Below, piece after piece: positions 49,301-61,701 of a stretch of 64,000 nt of DNA. This stretch comes from Oscheius sp. JU75 (Eukaryota > Nematoda > Chromadorea > Rhabditida > Rhabditidae). The position numbers and the translations under genes are program-made. The notes below the pieces were generated by a model, which saw only the letters and a program-made list of their open reading frames with translations, ran no database searches and was not told where the DNA came from. The DNA lies in assembly GCA_037178855.1 (NCBI GenBank), contig JASJZC010000006.1:558001-622000 (forward strand), in the 5' to 3' direction. The stretch's first letter is position 1, and every line of letters starts with the position of its first letter.

Positions 49301-51497
49301 GAGGAATGCCTCGCCTCAGCATTTGCAAACCGCACAGAGGGCAGCGCACTGTCTCTCTATATTTAATCGGGGGTCCTGTAGTGACCGGAACTGTTCCTCG
49401 GTCTCTCTATCACTGTCTCTCTAGGTCTCTCTGTATTTCTGTCTGTCTCCTTCTCTCTCTCTCTCTGTTTCTCTGTTTCTCTTTCTCTCTCTCTCTCTCT
49501 CTCTGTTTCTCTGTCTCTTTGTCTCTCTTACTCTCCATTCCAATTTTCCCACGCCTCGTGGCCCGCACAAGCACCATTGACATTGCAATCGCCAAGGGGA
49601 ATGGTTGGCACTGTGCCCAGACCATCATGTCCCCGAACTCTGCTAAGTCTCTTCAAACTCCCTCCGTCGTTGTTTTCTCTTTCAGCCTTGCGCTAACCAC
49701 CTTCTTATGTTGTTGGGAATTCAACGGGGCGTGTAGTTTACGATTAGGGGAGAGAAGAAGGCACACGCACGCGCAGGACTATCGAATGATAAGATTGTTG
49801 TCGCTTCTTCTTTGCCACCCCGGTGTTGGTCCTCCGTGTGTTGCAATCACATACAGGCAACAAGTTTGGGGATAGCCTACAAAGTTACATTATAAAAAAA
49901 TCTTTTAACTCTGATTCCACCATTGCTCTGAATCTGACCAACGATTTTGTATGGGTCTTAATGCTATGTCAAGTTCGGGACGAAGTGACATGTCAAAATA
50001 ACAGAGACCTAAAATTCGTCTATTCCCTGCATCATGTTTCCCTTTGACAGACTCCTGACCTTGCTAGTGACTTCAAGATTTTTACTGATTCTCATTACTC
50101 TATGATATTCTTTCCTTTGGCTCGTTCTATTCGACAGACACTCGAAAATTTCGTGGACTCGAGGACTGTTACCTTCTTACAGTTCTCAGCCCAAAAATTG
50201 TGACAGAGAGACAGGGACAGAGAGATAATAAACGTGACCGACGGTGAGACTTGCTACTGAGTATAGATTCTTGACTCCCACTGCTTTCCTCTGGTACTGT
50301 CCTGATCATGACAGGGTTGAAAGAGAAACAGAGAGACAGTGACATAGGTTGGTTCTATCCAAAGAGAGAAAGATGACAGGTGACCGAGACTCTGGATCAT
50401 TGACTCTACTGAGTGTACTTAGTTCTGCCCAATGAGAAACAAGGGACAGGTGACAGATACTTTTAGATCTTGGCGAACCTGTTTCTCTTCTCCAGTTTTC
50501 GAACCCATACCTGATTCTAACCTCTTGAAATCACTAGAGACAGTTCCGAACAGTCGATGTTTGTTCCTCTACAGATCCAGTAGCGCTTCCTCCTCCTTCT
50601 CCGATTTGCCAAGGCCGTAAGAGGCAAGCGCCTGATCGATGCGCTATCGTTTTACGAGTCTTGGCGAGCGGGCGCTGCGATCGCCGAGTTGGCCACGGCC
50701 CGGTCTTCTTCTGTAGCAAATTGTACACACTGGGAGGCTCGCCGGGCATGCGCTCTGAACCACCCCCCTTTCCAACAATTTCTACGCGGAGCGAGAGTAA
50801 GAGACGGAGGGATGAATCACCGCTTTGACCACAATCATCCAGACGCCCGTGGGGGCTATTTTCTAAAAGCCAACTATACAGTTCAGGTCTTGTTTTTCTT
50901 GCCAAGTATTCTCCCTTTTTCGGGAGACCCAACTCGTTTTTTCATGACTGCTTGACTCACATTCTTTTCGCAGTCAGGTAAACAGTCAACACCGTCGGAT
51001 CTTGGCCCTTTCCAAAGGTTTTGACAGGAAGTCCCTCCCAATTTCCGGTCTTTTTTCAAAGTCAATGCCCTTTCGGATGGTTCATGCCTCATCGCCTTCG
51101 AGCCAGAGACTTTCAGTTCAAGTTCCTTGATTGTTAGACAGAGACAGACTGTAACTCCCTATTACCTGTCACCTACGTCCTTTTCTCTGCAAATAGCTGC
51201 AATTGTTGCCTTGTTGATAGCCCATACTGCTGTGAGAGGAACGCCTGGGCGTTTTTCCTCGCGTAGAGGCCATTAACGGTGGCCGTCCTTGACTCAGCAG
51301 CCCCCTTCTCATTTGCCACAGGATGCACTCAATCTCTTCTAGATCTCTCTGTCTCTCTGCCTCTCTTCTTTCACTCTTTTTACCTTTCACTCTCTCTGTC
51401 TCTGTCTATAGTTTTTTTTTTCAGGGAACCCACAACAATCCTTCAAAACTAGGAGAGACCACACGCTCTTTTTTAACTTAGAAAGAACCCGAACAAG
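46311..51497. other. Gene-poor region upstream of dlg-1
   Basis: It contains CTCT/GAGA tracts (46950-47030, 48050-48090, 48600-48670, 49400-49530), a tRNA-like sequence (47563-47633) and a GC-rich patch at 50600-50720. Long Ser/Leu-rich frames are translations of CTCT repeats. A frame near 49170-49340 (ELQAALGSLCLSCPKQ...) looks more protein-like but has no motif or splice support. It may include dlg-1 regulatory DNA. Confidence 0.4.
47563..47633 (-). repeat. tRNA-like sequence H
   Basis: The minus strand reads CGTGGCTCAGTAACTAAATT (A box-like) with GGGTTCGCTTCCC (B box). Its 5' part resembles sequence F. Confidence 0.6.
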
Positions 51498-54400
51498 ATG
51501 CCGGTGCGCGATCAATCAGGTAAGTCTTAGAACGTATATTTGTCAACAAAGATCTCTCTCTCTCTGTCTCTCTGTCCAAAAATGGCCGGGAACATGCAGA
51601 AGCGTCGTCCCGTTCGGCAACATTATACACCCCTGTTCTCTCAAATTTACAGCCCGTAGAAATGACAAATCATGTCAACGGAAGTAGTCGCCCCTCTATC
51701 CCAGCAGGTGCCTCCTCTCTTTCACTCCCGTCACTCGATCTCCTGCCACTTCCATCAGATCAATTATCCCTCTAGAGAGGATCGCAACTGGCCTCTCGTC
51801 GAAAAACACATTCCATTTCAATGGAATCCTATTTTCTACATTCGCAAAGCCCAATTTTGAGATCTTCCTTAAAGGGCGGCGTTGCCGCCAAGCCAAGGAA
51901 GCCTCCTAAAAAACCTATACCCTGTAATATTTTCAAGTCGATGAGTTGGAGAATTGATGGTGAGAGACAGAGAGACATAAAGACAGAGAAACAGAGCGAC
52001 AGAGAGACAGAGAGATAAAGAGATTAACATTGATAATTCAGAAGCGCACCGCGCGATGGAACTGCTGGAGGACTACCATGCCCAGCTAAGTCACACCACC
52101 GACGGCGACCTGCGTAGAGAAATCGAAAGAATCATTACTGTCTTCAAGAGGGAGCTCTTCCAGTCTCTTCTGGGTAGGCCTTCATTTCTTCTAGTTTAAC
52201 AAAACCTATTCTAGACATACAAGAGTTCTATGAGGACACGCTTCTCAGCTCGCACAAGTCCTACAATCAGAAGACGTCCGAGGCTAGAAAGATGGCCGAG
52301 AGATGGGAAGCCAATCCACCTTTTGGCACCAACCACACCACTGGAGGCTTCCGTTCCAGTATTGCTGCACCGCTGGCAAGTGAGGATCGTGGATTCAGTT
52401 ATTTGGAGAGGGAGCCGGCTGGCAATGGACTGGCCAACACCAGCTATTCCTCTAGTCACGTTCTGGAGAGATCAAGACACATGGTAAGTCTCTATCTCTA
52501 TCCCTGTTTCTCTGTCTCAACTTTTCAATGATCTGTCCTTTAGGTTCACGACGGTACCTGGCAGACTACCGAGACCACTACCAGATCTGAGGGCGGTCTA
52601 GGCAGCGCTATCACTACCAAAGTCTCGGTAAGTTCTTTGGGATTACTGTAACTTGTTTGCTACCTCTCTTTGACCCCTATTATTCTGGATTATCTCTAAA
52701 CATAGTCTCTAATTGCAGCATAGCGGCATCATTGACGAGCTCGGCCGTGAATGGGAGCTCTTGGACGTTGTTCTAGAGAAGGGACATACCGGTCTCGGGT
52801 TCAGTATCACTGGTGGAGCTGACCAGCCGGCCGAAAACGGGGACACCTCGATCTTCGTGACCAATATCATCGAGGGCGGAGCTGCTGCCAATGACCGGAG
52901 AATGAAGTTGGTTTTCTTGAATCTTTCTTCTGAATTTGGGGGTTTCAGAGTCGGAGACGTGATCCTTCAAGTCAACAGCACTAACTGTTCCGGAGCTAAT
53001 CATGAAATCGCTGTCAATGCCCTGAAAATGGCGGGAAATATCGTTCAACTGGTTGGTTTTCATCTTTTCTGGGATCGGGGGAAAAGCGTCAATACCGCTC
53101 TTTACTGGTGTCCACTATAACTTTTCTCGACCATATGCGCCCACTCCTACCGTCATTTTCAGGCCGAAGATGTGATTTACTGCTTTTGTGATGCTTTGAA
53201 ATGTTGTAGAGCACTTGAATAGCTAGAACTTTGTAGAACTTCAAAAAGCTGGAAAAAACCACTTCTTCGATTCAAAAAAAGAGATCGATCTGGGCGCACT
53301 TTGAGTACTTTAAGTACTAGAAACTTGTAGCCTCTGATAGAAGTATTCAGAAGTATTTTTCTGATTTAGCCATATTTTGCAAACTTGTAGCGATTAACAA
53401 ATTTTACAACTTTGTAGGACATTTCAAGCCCTGAAAATAAATGGAAGGGTCTGAAAAAGCCTCAGCGAGCAATGAACACGGATTTTATGGCAGCTTGAAA
53501 ATTAGCGCTCCCTTTTGTTTCAATAGCCTTGTGGTTAGCTCATTTGCGTACCTGTCTAAGAGTTAGGTGTTCGAATCCTAAGCCTCCAAAACTATTTTTA
53601 CCCTACTTCTATTTTTCGTTTTCAGAAGCTCAAGCGTCCGCGTGAGGGCGGCGTAGCCATTCCGATCAGTACCTCCCTGGGAAGTCTTCATCATACTGGC
53701 TTGGGCCAAAGTTTCGGTGGCTCCCAGGGTCATCTCGGTCAGGCTCCGAGCTACCCACCCCCACCACCACCGGCTCATGGAAGCTATCATGGAAGTCAGC
53801 CTAATTTGGCCTATCGTCCCGAGAAGCCAGCCAGTGTTCGCTATCTGGAATCGCGTCCTGGAGCCCAATGGATCGAGCTCCATAAAGGAAGCGGAGGTCT
53901 CGGGTTCAGCATTGCCGGAGGAGTAGGAAATGAACATGTTGGAGGCGATACGGACATCTATGTGACCAAGATAATCGATGGGGGTGCCGCTGCCCACGAT
54001 GGACGTCTCAGGGTTAATGACAAGATTCTGGCCGTGGATGACAGACCGCTGGACAATGTGACTCATGAGTACGCTGTCTCCGTACTGAGACAGACCGGCA
54101 ACATGGTCTCTATCCTGAAACAGCCGACGGAGCTGAGCCAGAGCTTTGGAGGCGCTCCCACAACCCCAACCCCAATGATGAGGCCTAGCTCAGTTCAAGA
54201 CTATGGACTGAACAGAACTGGTGACAGTCAGTCCATGATCGGATACCAGCCTCAGCATGTAGCTATCACGATGGAGCCACGCCCTGTAGGTCTGCAGAGA
54301 GGAAGTCAGGGGCTGGGCTTCAATATTGTTGGAGGAGAGGATGGCGAGCCGATCTACATCAGTTATGTCAGTCCGGGAGGAGTGGCTGACTTGAGCGGAA

Positions 54401-56591
54401 ATGTTAGAAAGGTGGGTTAGACAGAGAAACGGAGAGACAGGGAAAGAGAGAGACAGATAGACAGAGAGACAGACCTTTTCTAACCATCAATCTTCTAGGG
54501 AGATGTCCTGCTCGCTGTGAACGGCCGGGCTCTCCAGAACGCCAGTCACGCCATGGCTGCCGAAGCTCTCAAGAATGCCTCCAGCCCTGTCACCTTGACT
54601 CTCCAGTACCGTCCCCACGAGTACCAACAGTTTGAGGCCAAAATCGATCGTCTCCGAAACGACCTCATCGCCGGTCAGTCGGTCAATGGGGCTGTTGCTG
54701 CCGCTGCTCCCCCAAGAGAGCTCTATGTCCGGGCACTCTTCGACCACGATCCGACCAGAGAGGGCGGAAACCCGCATCGTTCCATGGGGTTTAACTACGG
54801 AGACATTCTGCACATCATCAACAACACCGACGACGAATGGTGGACAGCCAGGAAGGTTTCGGACAGTGGAGAGGAGTCGGCCGAGGGAGTGATCCCGTCG
54901 AAGAAGAGAGTGGAGAAGAGGGAGAGAGCTAGAAGGAAGCAGGTCAACTTCAACCAGGGATCCATGAGTCTGGGACGGAACACCGCCGCCACTGGACTGG
55001 AAAATCGTCGTGGCAGTAGGAGCCAGCTGAGCTTCTCCAGAAAGTTCCCCTTCGTCAAGTCCACCGACCGACTCAATGAGTTTACTGATCAAGAACGTGA
55101 GTATTTCCTTTAAACTTTTTTTTTTTGGGGGAGGGGGGAGTTCAGTGAACAAAAAGGATGAGAATCTAAGGTATGCTAAGATCAAGAGTTAATGGACTAC
55201 TGATGCCGGCAGGTAAAGACGCTTTGAAACGTGTTGTTTAATGAATTCACAGAGTGTCAAAGAATGAGCACCAGCACTTCCAGACACCAAATTTTTATAA
55301 CTTCTTTGAAAGAGAGACAGACAGCGAAACAGAGAGACAGAGGAAGAGCAAGAGAGATAGAGAAAGGCAGAAAGATAGGGAGATGGAGACCGAGAGACAG
55401 GGGACCAGAAAGGCAGAAACACAGAATGAATTGAGAACTGTTTTCCTTTTCCAGCCACAGCCACTGCCACAACTTATACTTTCACCTCCTATACAAGTGA
55501 CAGTGACTTCCGTAAGTACAGGGTTGTTCTGAAGCTTTCTAAACGAAATTCGCGAGTTCAGTAACGTTGACAGTGACGTGTGTGGATAACAAAACTGTTC
55601 CAGAAACTCCTAACCTGTCAAAAATTTCAGTTGGAGTCTCGGACGAGCCGATCTTCTCCTACCAGATCGTCTCGATGCAGCCCATCAACTATCCTCGTCC
55701 TGTCATCATTCTCGGAGCCATGAAGGATCGCATCAACGACGAGCTGATCAACCGTAACCCGGAGAGATTCAGCAGCTGTGTTCCGCACACAAGTCGCATG
55801 CCAAGACCCAACGAGCTCAACGGTCGTGACTACCACTTCGTGCCGAAGGAGCAGATGGAAGAGGATGTCAGGAACAATCTGTTCATTGAGGCCGGACAGT
55901 TCCAGGACAATTTGTATGGAACCAGCATACAGAGTGTGAAGGAGGTTGCCAATCAGGTGAGTACATGTCTCCCTGTCTTTCTCTGTCGGCCACCCCAAAG
56001 GCCTGCACAGTAAATTATATACCCACGGGTTCAGGGTCGACACTGTATCTTAGACGTGTCGGGAAATGCAATCCGCCGACTACAATCTATCGCCAACATC
56101 TACCCCATTGCGATATTCATCAAGCCGAGCAGCCCGCAACAGATAGCGTAAGTTTGGAGGGTGTCAGACCAGGGAACCAAAATTTTTTTTCCAGAAATCT
56201 CGACCGCTCGATCACTGAGGATGAAGCCCACCAGCAGTACCAGAGATGTTTGAGGACTGAACAGACCTTCGGAGACCTCTTTACTTGTGAGTTTTGTCTC
56301 TGTCTTCTTGTCTCCCTGCCTCTCTGTCACTCTCAATTCTTCCTGTCTCTCTGTGTATCTCTGTCTCTCTATCATCCTGGTCCTCTGTCTCTATGTCTCT
56401 GTTTTCCTGCCTCTTTGGCTTCCTATCTCTCTGTATCTATGTTTATATGTCTCGGTTTCTCACCTAATATACCATTTCCAGACGTGGTTTCCGGCAACCA
56501 CCCCGAAGAAATCCTCGGCAACGTCCAGCGCATCATCCAGATAGAATCCCGACCCAATGCCTGGGTCTCCAATGCTACTCGAACTCTCTAA
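51498..56591 (+). CDS. dlg-1: Discs large MAGUK scaffold
   Basis: Thirteen exons encode about 959 residues: 51498-51519, 52042-52173, 52215-52483, 52544-52627, 52719-52906, 52949-53051, 53626-54411, 54499-55096, 55455-55511, 55631-55956, 56035-56147, 56195-56286, 56482-56591. The order is L27 ([31 protein letters not shown]), PDZ1 ([12 protein letters not shown]), PDZ2 ([12 protein letters not shown]), PDZ3 ([12 protein letters not shown]), SH3 ([19 protein letters not shown]), a basic HOOK, and guanylate kinase-like ([42 protein letters not shown]). DLG scaffolds assemble epithelial junction and synaptic complexes; the GK domain is a protein-binding fold. Length is close to nematode DLG-1. 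TTTTTTTTCAG 73 bp before the ATG fits a spliced leader. Exon 9 (57 nt, phase 1-1) is a symmetric cassette in the HOOK. Confidence 0.96.
53522..53587 (+). repeat. tRNA-like sequence I, dlg-1 intron
   Basis: ATAGCCTTGTGGTTAGCTC (A box-like) and GGTGTTCGAATCCTA (B box), just upstream of exon 53626. Confidence 0.65.
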
Positions 56592-56965
56592 AAGAAGCCT
56601 ATCGACCCCCAAGTAGTATCTCAAACTCCCCTCTAACATTATCCTTTCGTTTCACTTACACTTCTTTTCGAGTGACTTTACCAATTGTGATATCAGCCCT
56701 CTCTACCACTCCTCCTGATTGATGATGAACCCTACTTATAATATTGGCTCCTCATACTTCAAAGAACTGTCTTCCATTTCCAGCGTTGTGACTTATACTT
56801 CTTCTTTCTACAGGCTCAAAAGGTTATTTGCTAATAATAAAGTGTATACAGTAGTTTGTTCTTTGAGACAAAGAGACAGAGATTTTGAATATGGCGATTA
56901 GTACCGCACAGTCCGAGGGACTGACTGATCCGTGTACGAGGTAAACGAGAAGTGACTGTATATTT
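56592..56965. other. dlg-1 3' flank, no gene
   Basis: AT-rich 3' UTR or spacer with AATAATAAAG at about 56835. No coding signal. Confidence 0.5.
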
Positions 56966-57592
56966 TGGCACAATTACTAGAGTTCTGCAGAAAGACTTTC
57001 TAAGAAAGCGCTTTTCTTGTTTAGTTGAGAAATATTCTCTGACAACATTTGGTAGGAGAAAAGGGTGAGCCAGAGTTCACTTGGAACCCTGCTGTTTGTC
57101 TTTTTCACCTCTACTCGGGCCACGTTGCTTTTTTGTTCAAGTAGTCTACCCAAAACTTTCCTACTGGCTGTCTCACTCCTATTCTTTTACAATGACTCCC
57201 TTACCTCCTTTCTCAAGTTTCAAGACTAGAACCTGGGCACAGTCCCGAACAGCCCAGGTCCGAGCACTCTCCGTCTCCGAACCGATTGAAAAAAGTACAA
57301 GCACTTTTATTGTACGATGCTTTCGGGCTCTAAAACCCCATTTCGCATATTTCAAGATCCCACCCTCAATCACTGGCTAGTTTCTACCGCAACCCGATGC
57401 GGCCCTCGGTTCGGAGACGGAGAGTGCTCGGACCTGGGTTGTTCGGGACTGTGCCCAGGTTCTAGTCTTGAAACTTGAGAAAGGAGGTAGGGGAGTCATT
57501 GTAAAAGAATAGGAGTGAGACAGCCAGTAGGAAAGATTTGGTTTTGGGTAGACTACTTGAACAAAAAAGCAACGTGACCTGAGTAGAGGTGA
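56966..57592. mobile_element. Foldback (MITE-like) element related to the 45-kb transposon
   Basis: Imperfect inverted arms of about 180 bp (57105-57283 and 57408-57592) flank a 124-bp core. The arms share long identical runs, such as the CAAGTAGTCTACCC and TCTCAAGTTTCAAGACTAGA blocks and their complements. The block 56966-57050 (ACAATTACTAGA...CTGCAGAAAGACTTT) matches the 46.2-46.3 kb region inverted. It carries no coding capacity. It probably derives from the 45-kb element by internal loss of the transposase. Confidence 0.75.
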
Positions 57593-57722
57593 ACAGGGAA
57601 CAGCTTTTTTTTGCAATACTTCTGGGAGAACTCTAAATATTGTAGCGAAATGTAGAATCGCTTTTCATTGATCCTCCTAATTACTTTTCGATAGACAGAG
57701 ACTGAGAGTAAGAGTACACACT

Positions 57723-59873
57723 TTATTCCTTCTTCTGCTTTTTGCCAGAAGAAGAGCGACAAAACTTTTTACAAATCAGGACAGGGAGCGAGATCAGAAG
57801 GGCCAAGACGGTAAAGACCAGTGCTGCTGCGTCTAGAAGATAGTACTCGATAAAGCTGAGATCCTTTCCGGTCGGTGTCAGTAGATTCAATGGACCATAT
57901 CTAAAACTTTCCGTAGATAGCCAAGCAAAGAAGCTAACTTGGCAGCAAATTCAGCATGGCTCAGCATCAGCTGCTTGGCAGGGATGGGCTGATTGTTTAA
58001 TAGGTCGGCAAGCTTCTTCGCGTTTTGCGAGTACCTAAGATTGACTATTTTTAAACAAAATGATTATAAACTTACGTAGGATCATGGAGAACCTTGTTAA
58101 TGGCCGATTTCACATTTTCTGCATCAGCCAGATCCTCCTTGTGGAGGACGACAGCCGTACCATGTCGTTGGAGCATGGCAGCGTTTCGGGGCTGCTCGGC
58201 GAAGAGAGGAATCTGGATATTCAGGTCTCTCTGTCTTTCTGTTTCTCTATTTCTCTTCCTCTGTCTCTGCCCCTGTCAAACTTACAAAGACGGCCGGTTT
58301 TCCAAGGTAGGCCACTTCGGTAGTCGAGCCCAGACCTCCATGAGTGATGAACAGGTTCAGACGGTCATCGGCTGAAAAAACATTGTCAGAGAAGATAACA
58401 GAGACTTACCAAGAAGAGCTTTTTGTGGAAGCCATGGAGACAGATGGACATTGGGAAGGTGATCGGCCATAGTTGAGGGTTCCTCGTACTTCCAGATAAA
58501 GGTCACATCGGGCATGGAGGCACACATTTTCAGAATTTGTTGTCTGGAAGAAGTAACTCTTTCTGTCTTTGTCTCTCTGTCCACTCACTTATAGCTCTCT
58601 GGCATGTCCTTACTCTTAGCCACAGATCCAAACGAGATGAAGACGGTTTTCTTTCTCTCCGACAAGACCTTATCCCACTTCTCATCCAATTTTCCAGGAT
58701 TCTTCTGGTCAACTGTGATACCTCCGATCTGAACAGTCTTATGAAGCAGAGGACGGGGGAAGTCCATGTAGGGATTGGCATTGACGAAGGAAAAGGACAT
58801 GTCTCCCAGGAGCTTCTGGAAAGAAATAGTAGAAACTTTAAAGGACTGTCTACTTCGTGACCACTGAAACTGTCTCCCCACTTCTTCTTCATGTACTCGC
58901 CTTCGGCGATGGCAATATTGTTGAACATCCAGAAGCCGACGGCTCCTCCAAAAGCGTTTCCGAGTCTTTTGAAGAGACCCATCTTGTCTGTGAGGCTCAT
59001 CATGGTCGGGACGTAACTGTAGGCCGATGGCTCTCCAATGTGACGAGAAATGACGTCGAGGTTGACCCCGGAGAAGGCTCCGAGGGTTGTCTTGATTCCA
59101 AGATGCTCCATGATTCCGAAGCCGCAGAAGTTAAATGGCTCACTGATCCCGACATCGAACTTTTCCTTCTTGAGCTTCTCGAGAAGGGCATCTTCGTTGA
59201 TGACCTCTGGAAAAGAAGAGTGAGAGACAGAGACAGATACTGTTCCACTTCAAACCAAAACTGTCTTCTGGCCAAGACTGTAGTATACGTGCACCCCTTA
59301 TCTCTACTTCTGTTGTCAGCTGCGATTATGTACCCGACGATCAAACGTCAGGTCTTGGCATCGAAACAAAAAGTGAAAACAACTCACTGTCGCAGCTATA
59401 CGCCATCATGCGAGACATGTTGTTGGCCATTTGGAGCATCCCGGTAGGGGTAGGGCTAAGAGTCCACAGCTTGGCGAACATTTCACCACGACTCTCTTCC
59501 ATCATCCTCTCGACTCTCTCGTCGTTTTCGATCATGTGGATCTTTTTGACCAGTTTGAAGGAGGTCTTGTTGGTCAGAAGCGGCTCCATGATGGGGAGGA
59601 CAACTGTCTGGAAAAGGATGCATTGACTGTCTCGTTGACTCTCTGTCTCTCTGTCTCTCTGTCGTTTTGTCTCTCATTCTCTGTCTCTCACCACATCATG
59701 TCCTGCTTCCGCCAAGGTCTCAGCGATTTTGCTCAAAAAGGTGACATGTGAATGACCGAAGAGCGGAATATAGACGAAGAACTTGTAGGAACTTACTACT
59801 GAAAACAGGTTCGAAAAACAGATGATCAAAACCGACCTGCTACAAGCAGACTAAAAACTAGTAGAAGCCTCAT
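57723..59873 (-). CDS. UDP-glycosyltransferase (UGT family)
   Basis: Ten exons (59873-59837, 59798-59692, 59607-59388, 59206-58854, 58815-58589, 58543-58410, 58371-58286, 58212-58076, 58034-57939, 57900-57723) give 524 residues. The signal peptide is MRLLLVFSLLVAVVSS, followed by the N-terminal acceptor-binding half (FVYIPLFGHSHVTFLSKIAE). The UDP-sugar signature runs from FISFGSVAKS through LSPWLPQKALLG, FITHGGLGSTTEVAYLGKP and IPLFAEQPRNAAML. A C-terminal TM helix (LDAAALVFTVLALLISLPVL) precedes a lysine-rich tail, KKQKKE, an ER-retrieval type signal. The enzyme conjugates small lipophilic molecules with a UDP-sugar in the ER lumen; substrate unknown. Length and domain order are standard and no catalytic motif is missing. 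Confidence 0.95.
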
Positions 59874-60379
59874 TTCTGATCAGAGAACGAGATACTTGAC
59901 TGTCTATCTCTCTCTCACCGGCCGGCAAACAAACTGCACCACAAGGGGAGGACTCTCTGCCTGTCAACCTCGCTCTTAATAGCAAAGTTTCCGATAAGGG
60001 GGCAGAGTCGAATGATCTTCGCAATGATGAAATCGACAGAGATAGTTCGGAGAACTATTGGTCTTGATGCAACCAAATGGTCTCTAGCCTCTGTAGCCCG
60101 GTAAAACCTCTTAGTCTGAGTACTCTTATCTGTTTTGTTTGCCTCATACTATTGACGAAGAACTGAGAGACAGAGAAGCAGAGAGACAGAGAGACAGAGA
60201 AGCAGAGAGACAGAGGGACAGAGAGGCAGAGGAGAAGCGTGTGTGTGCTCTGTCTCTGTCAGAACTGTAGCAATTGTGGTCACAAGATGACTCGCTGTTT
60301 TGTGTTACTGATAAGTAAGGCGACTAGACAATCTCTTCCCAGTGAACTTTATTGCTATACTAGACAACCAGCAAGGGAG
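59874..60379. other. Spacer between UGT and srh genes
   Basis: It contains a GAGACAGAGAAGCA tract (60150-60235). Because both genes are on the minus strand, it holds the UGT promoter or an intercistronic region. No gene is seen. Confidence 0.45.
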
Positions 60380-61559
60380 TTATCCTCTGGACTCTGTAAC
60401 AAAAATAGTATTGGTTCCGGCTATACTGTGTTGAGAAAGTCTTCTCTGTATAGGCCTGGTGATCCACTGGTGGTATGTCGGATTCATCATGATGAGGATG
60501 AGCCCACCTATTGTTCCAAAAGAAGAGCCGGCCAGAAAGCCAATGTCCGAAATATCTGAAAATGGTCTGTCTTTCTGTCTTTCCGTCTTTGTCCCACTGT
60601 CTCTCCGTCTCACTGTCTCTTTGTCTCTCTGGTTAAATATCATTGTCTCTCCGACTCTCCCAAACTCACAGGCGTATCCAAAGACTTCAAAGACGTACAG
60701 ATACACAACTGCACTTATGGGAAACACGAAGAGAACCAAAGGAACCATAGTCTGGAGCACCAGTTGCAACAGAAACCTTCGCTGTAAGCTCTTTGACCTT
60801 TCCGACATTGCATTCTTTTGGATAGCCTTATAGGTAGCGTATAGTAGATAGAATTCCACACTGGCAAAGACGACTAAAAGTATGATGACTGGTAAAATGA
60901 CATAGTAGGTCAAGAAGTTCATGTCCCAGAGGAACATGCCCTTGATCATGGAAGTAACGTCGTTGAAACATGAATATTTCTGAAGTTTAACTTGTTTAGA
61001 TGATGAAGCTATCCGACCTGCTTGAACTTTTGACCCAGTTCTCCCTGATTTCCAGGAAAAATGGCCAGAGAAATGGGTGGAATACAGATTAGACTGTAGC
61101 TGACAGACATCAGAATCTTAACCCAGAGAGGAAAGAAACTTTTGGCTCCCTTCACGACAAAGTATCTGTATATGAAGAGCTGTATAATACTGCCAAGACT
61201 CATTTCTACAGCAAAGAAAACTGTGGCTGTCAGCAGATTGGTTGGGAGTAGACGGGTCAGGCAGCCACGGGGATAACTGGCAGGGAGAGGAATGAGGATT
61301 GCGGGTTCGACGAGAAATGCGATCTGGAAGAATTGAGAGTGACAGAGAAACAGAGAGACAGACTTACAGTAATGTCAGTAGCAAACGTCAGGACCTGATG
61401 ATAGAGTAAGTACCACCTATATGTTGCCATATGCTTTGTCGACTTGAAGATAATGCAACAGATCACGTAGGGATTGATTAGGAGACTGGTAATAGAAACA
61501 ATGTCGAAGAGGAGAGACAGTAGAGAACTTTCCGCGATTAGGGAGGAACATTGGATCAT
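60380..61559 (-). CDS. Class H serpentine chemoreceptor (srh family)
   Basis: Four exons (61559-61368, 61323-61018, 60979-60670, 60555-60380) give 327 residues, the usual srh length. Seven hydrophobic segments are visible. Class H features are INPYVICCIIFKSTKHM at TM1, FVVKGAKSFFP after TM3, and AMSERSKSLQRRFLLQLVLQ followed by IP-type TM6 (MVPLVLFVFPIS). TM7 ends GSSFGTIGGLILIMMNPTYH, corresponding to the HGxxST..PYR block of the family. Such receptors sit in cilia of chemosensory neurons; the ligand is unknown. The start MIQCSS was chosen because an acceptor (TCCTCTAG) lies 7 bp upstream. An upstream gustatory-receptor-like gene ends only 143 bp away on the same strand. Confidence 0.88.
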
Positions 61560-61701
61560 TTTGCAGCTAGAGGAGAGTATAAACATGCGTGTGCTCGTGC
61601 TGCCTTGTCATAGGCAACTGACCGGAAATATTGCTTGTTTGAGGGGTATCTACGTTGCAGATAAGTATGGATCTGAGGTGAGAGAGACAGAGATCAAACT
61701 T

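Noticed and set aside
50600-50720. GC-rich patch as a structured RNA gene
   Set aside because: No recognisable RNA family, conserved box or Pol III terminator could be identified by eye.
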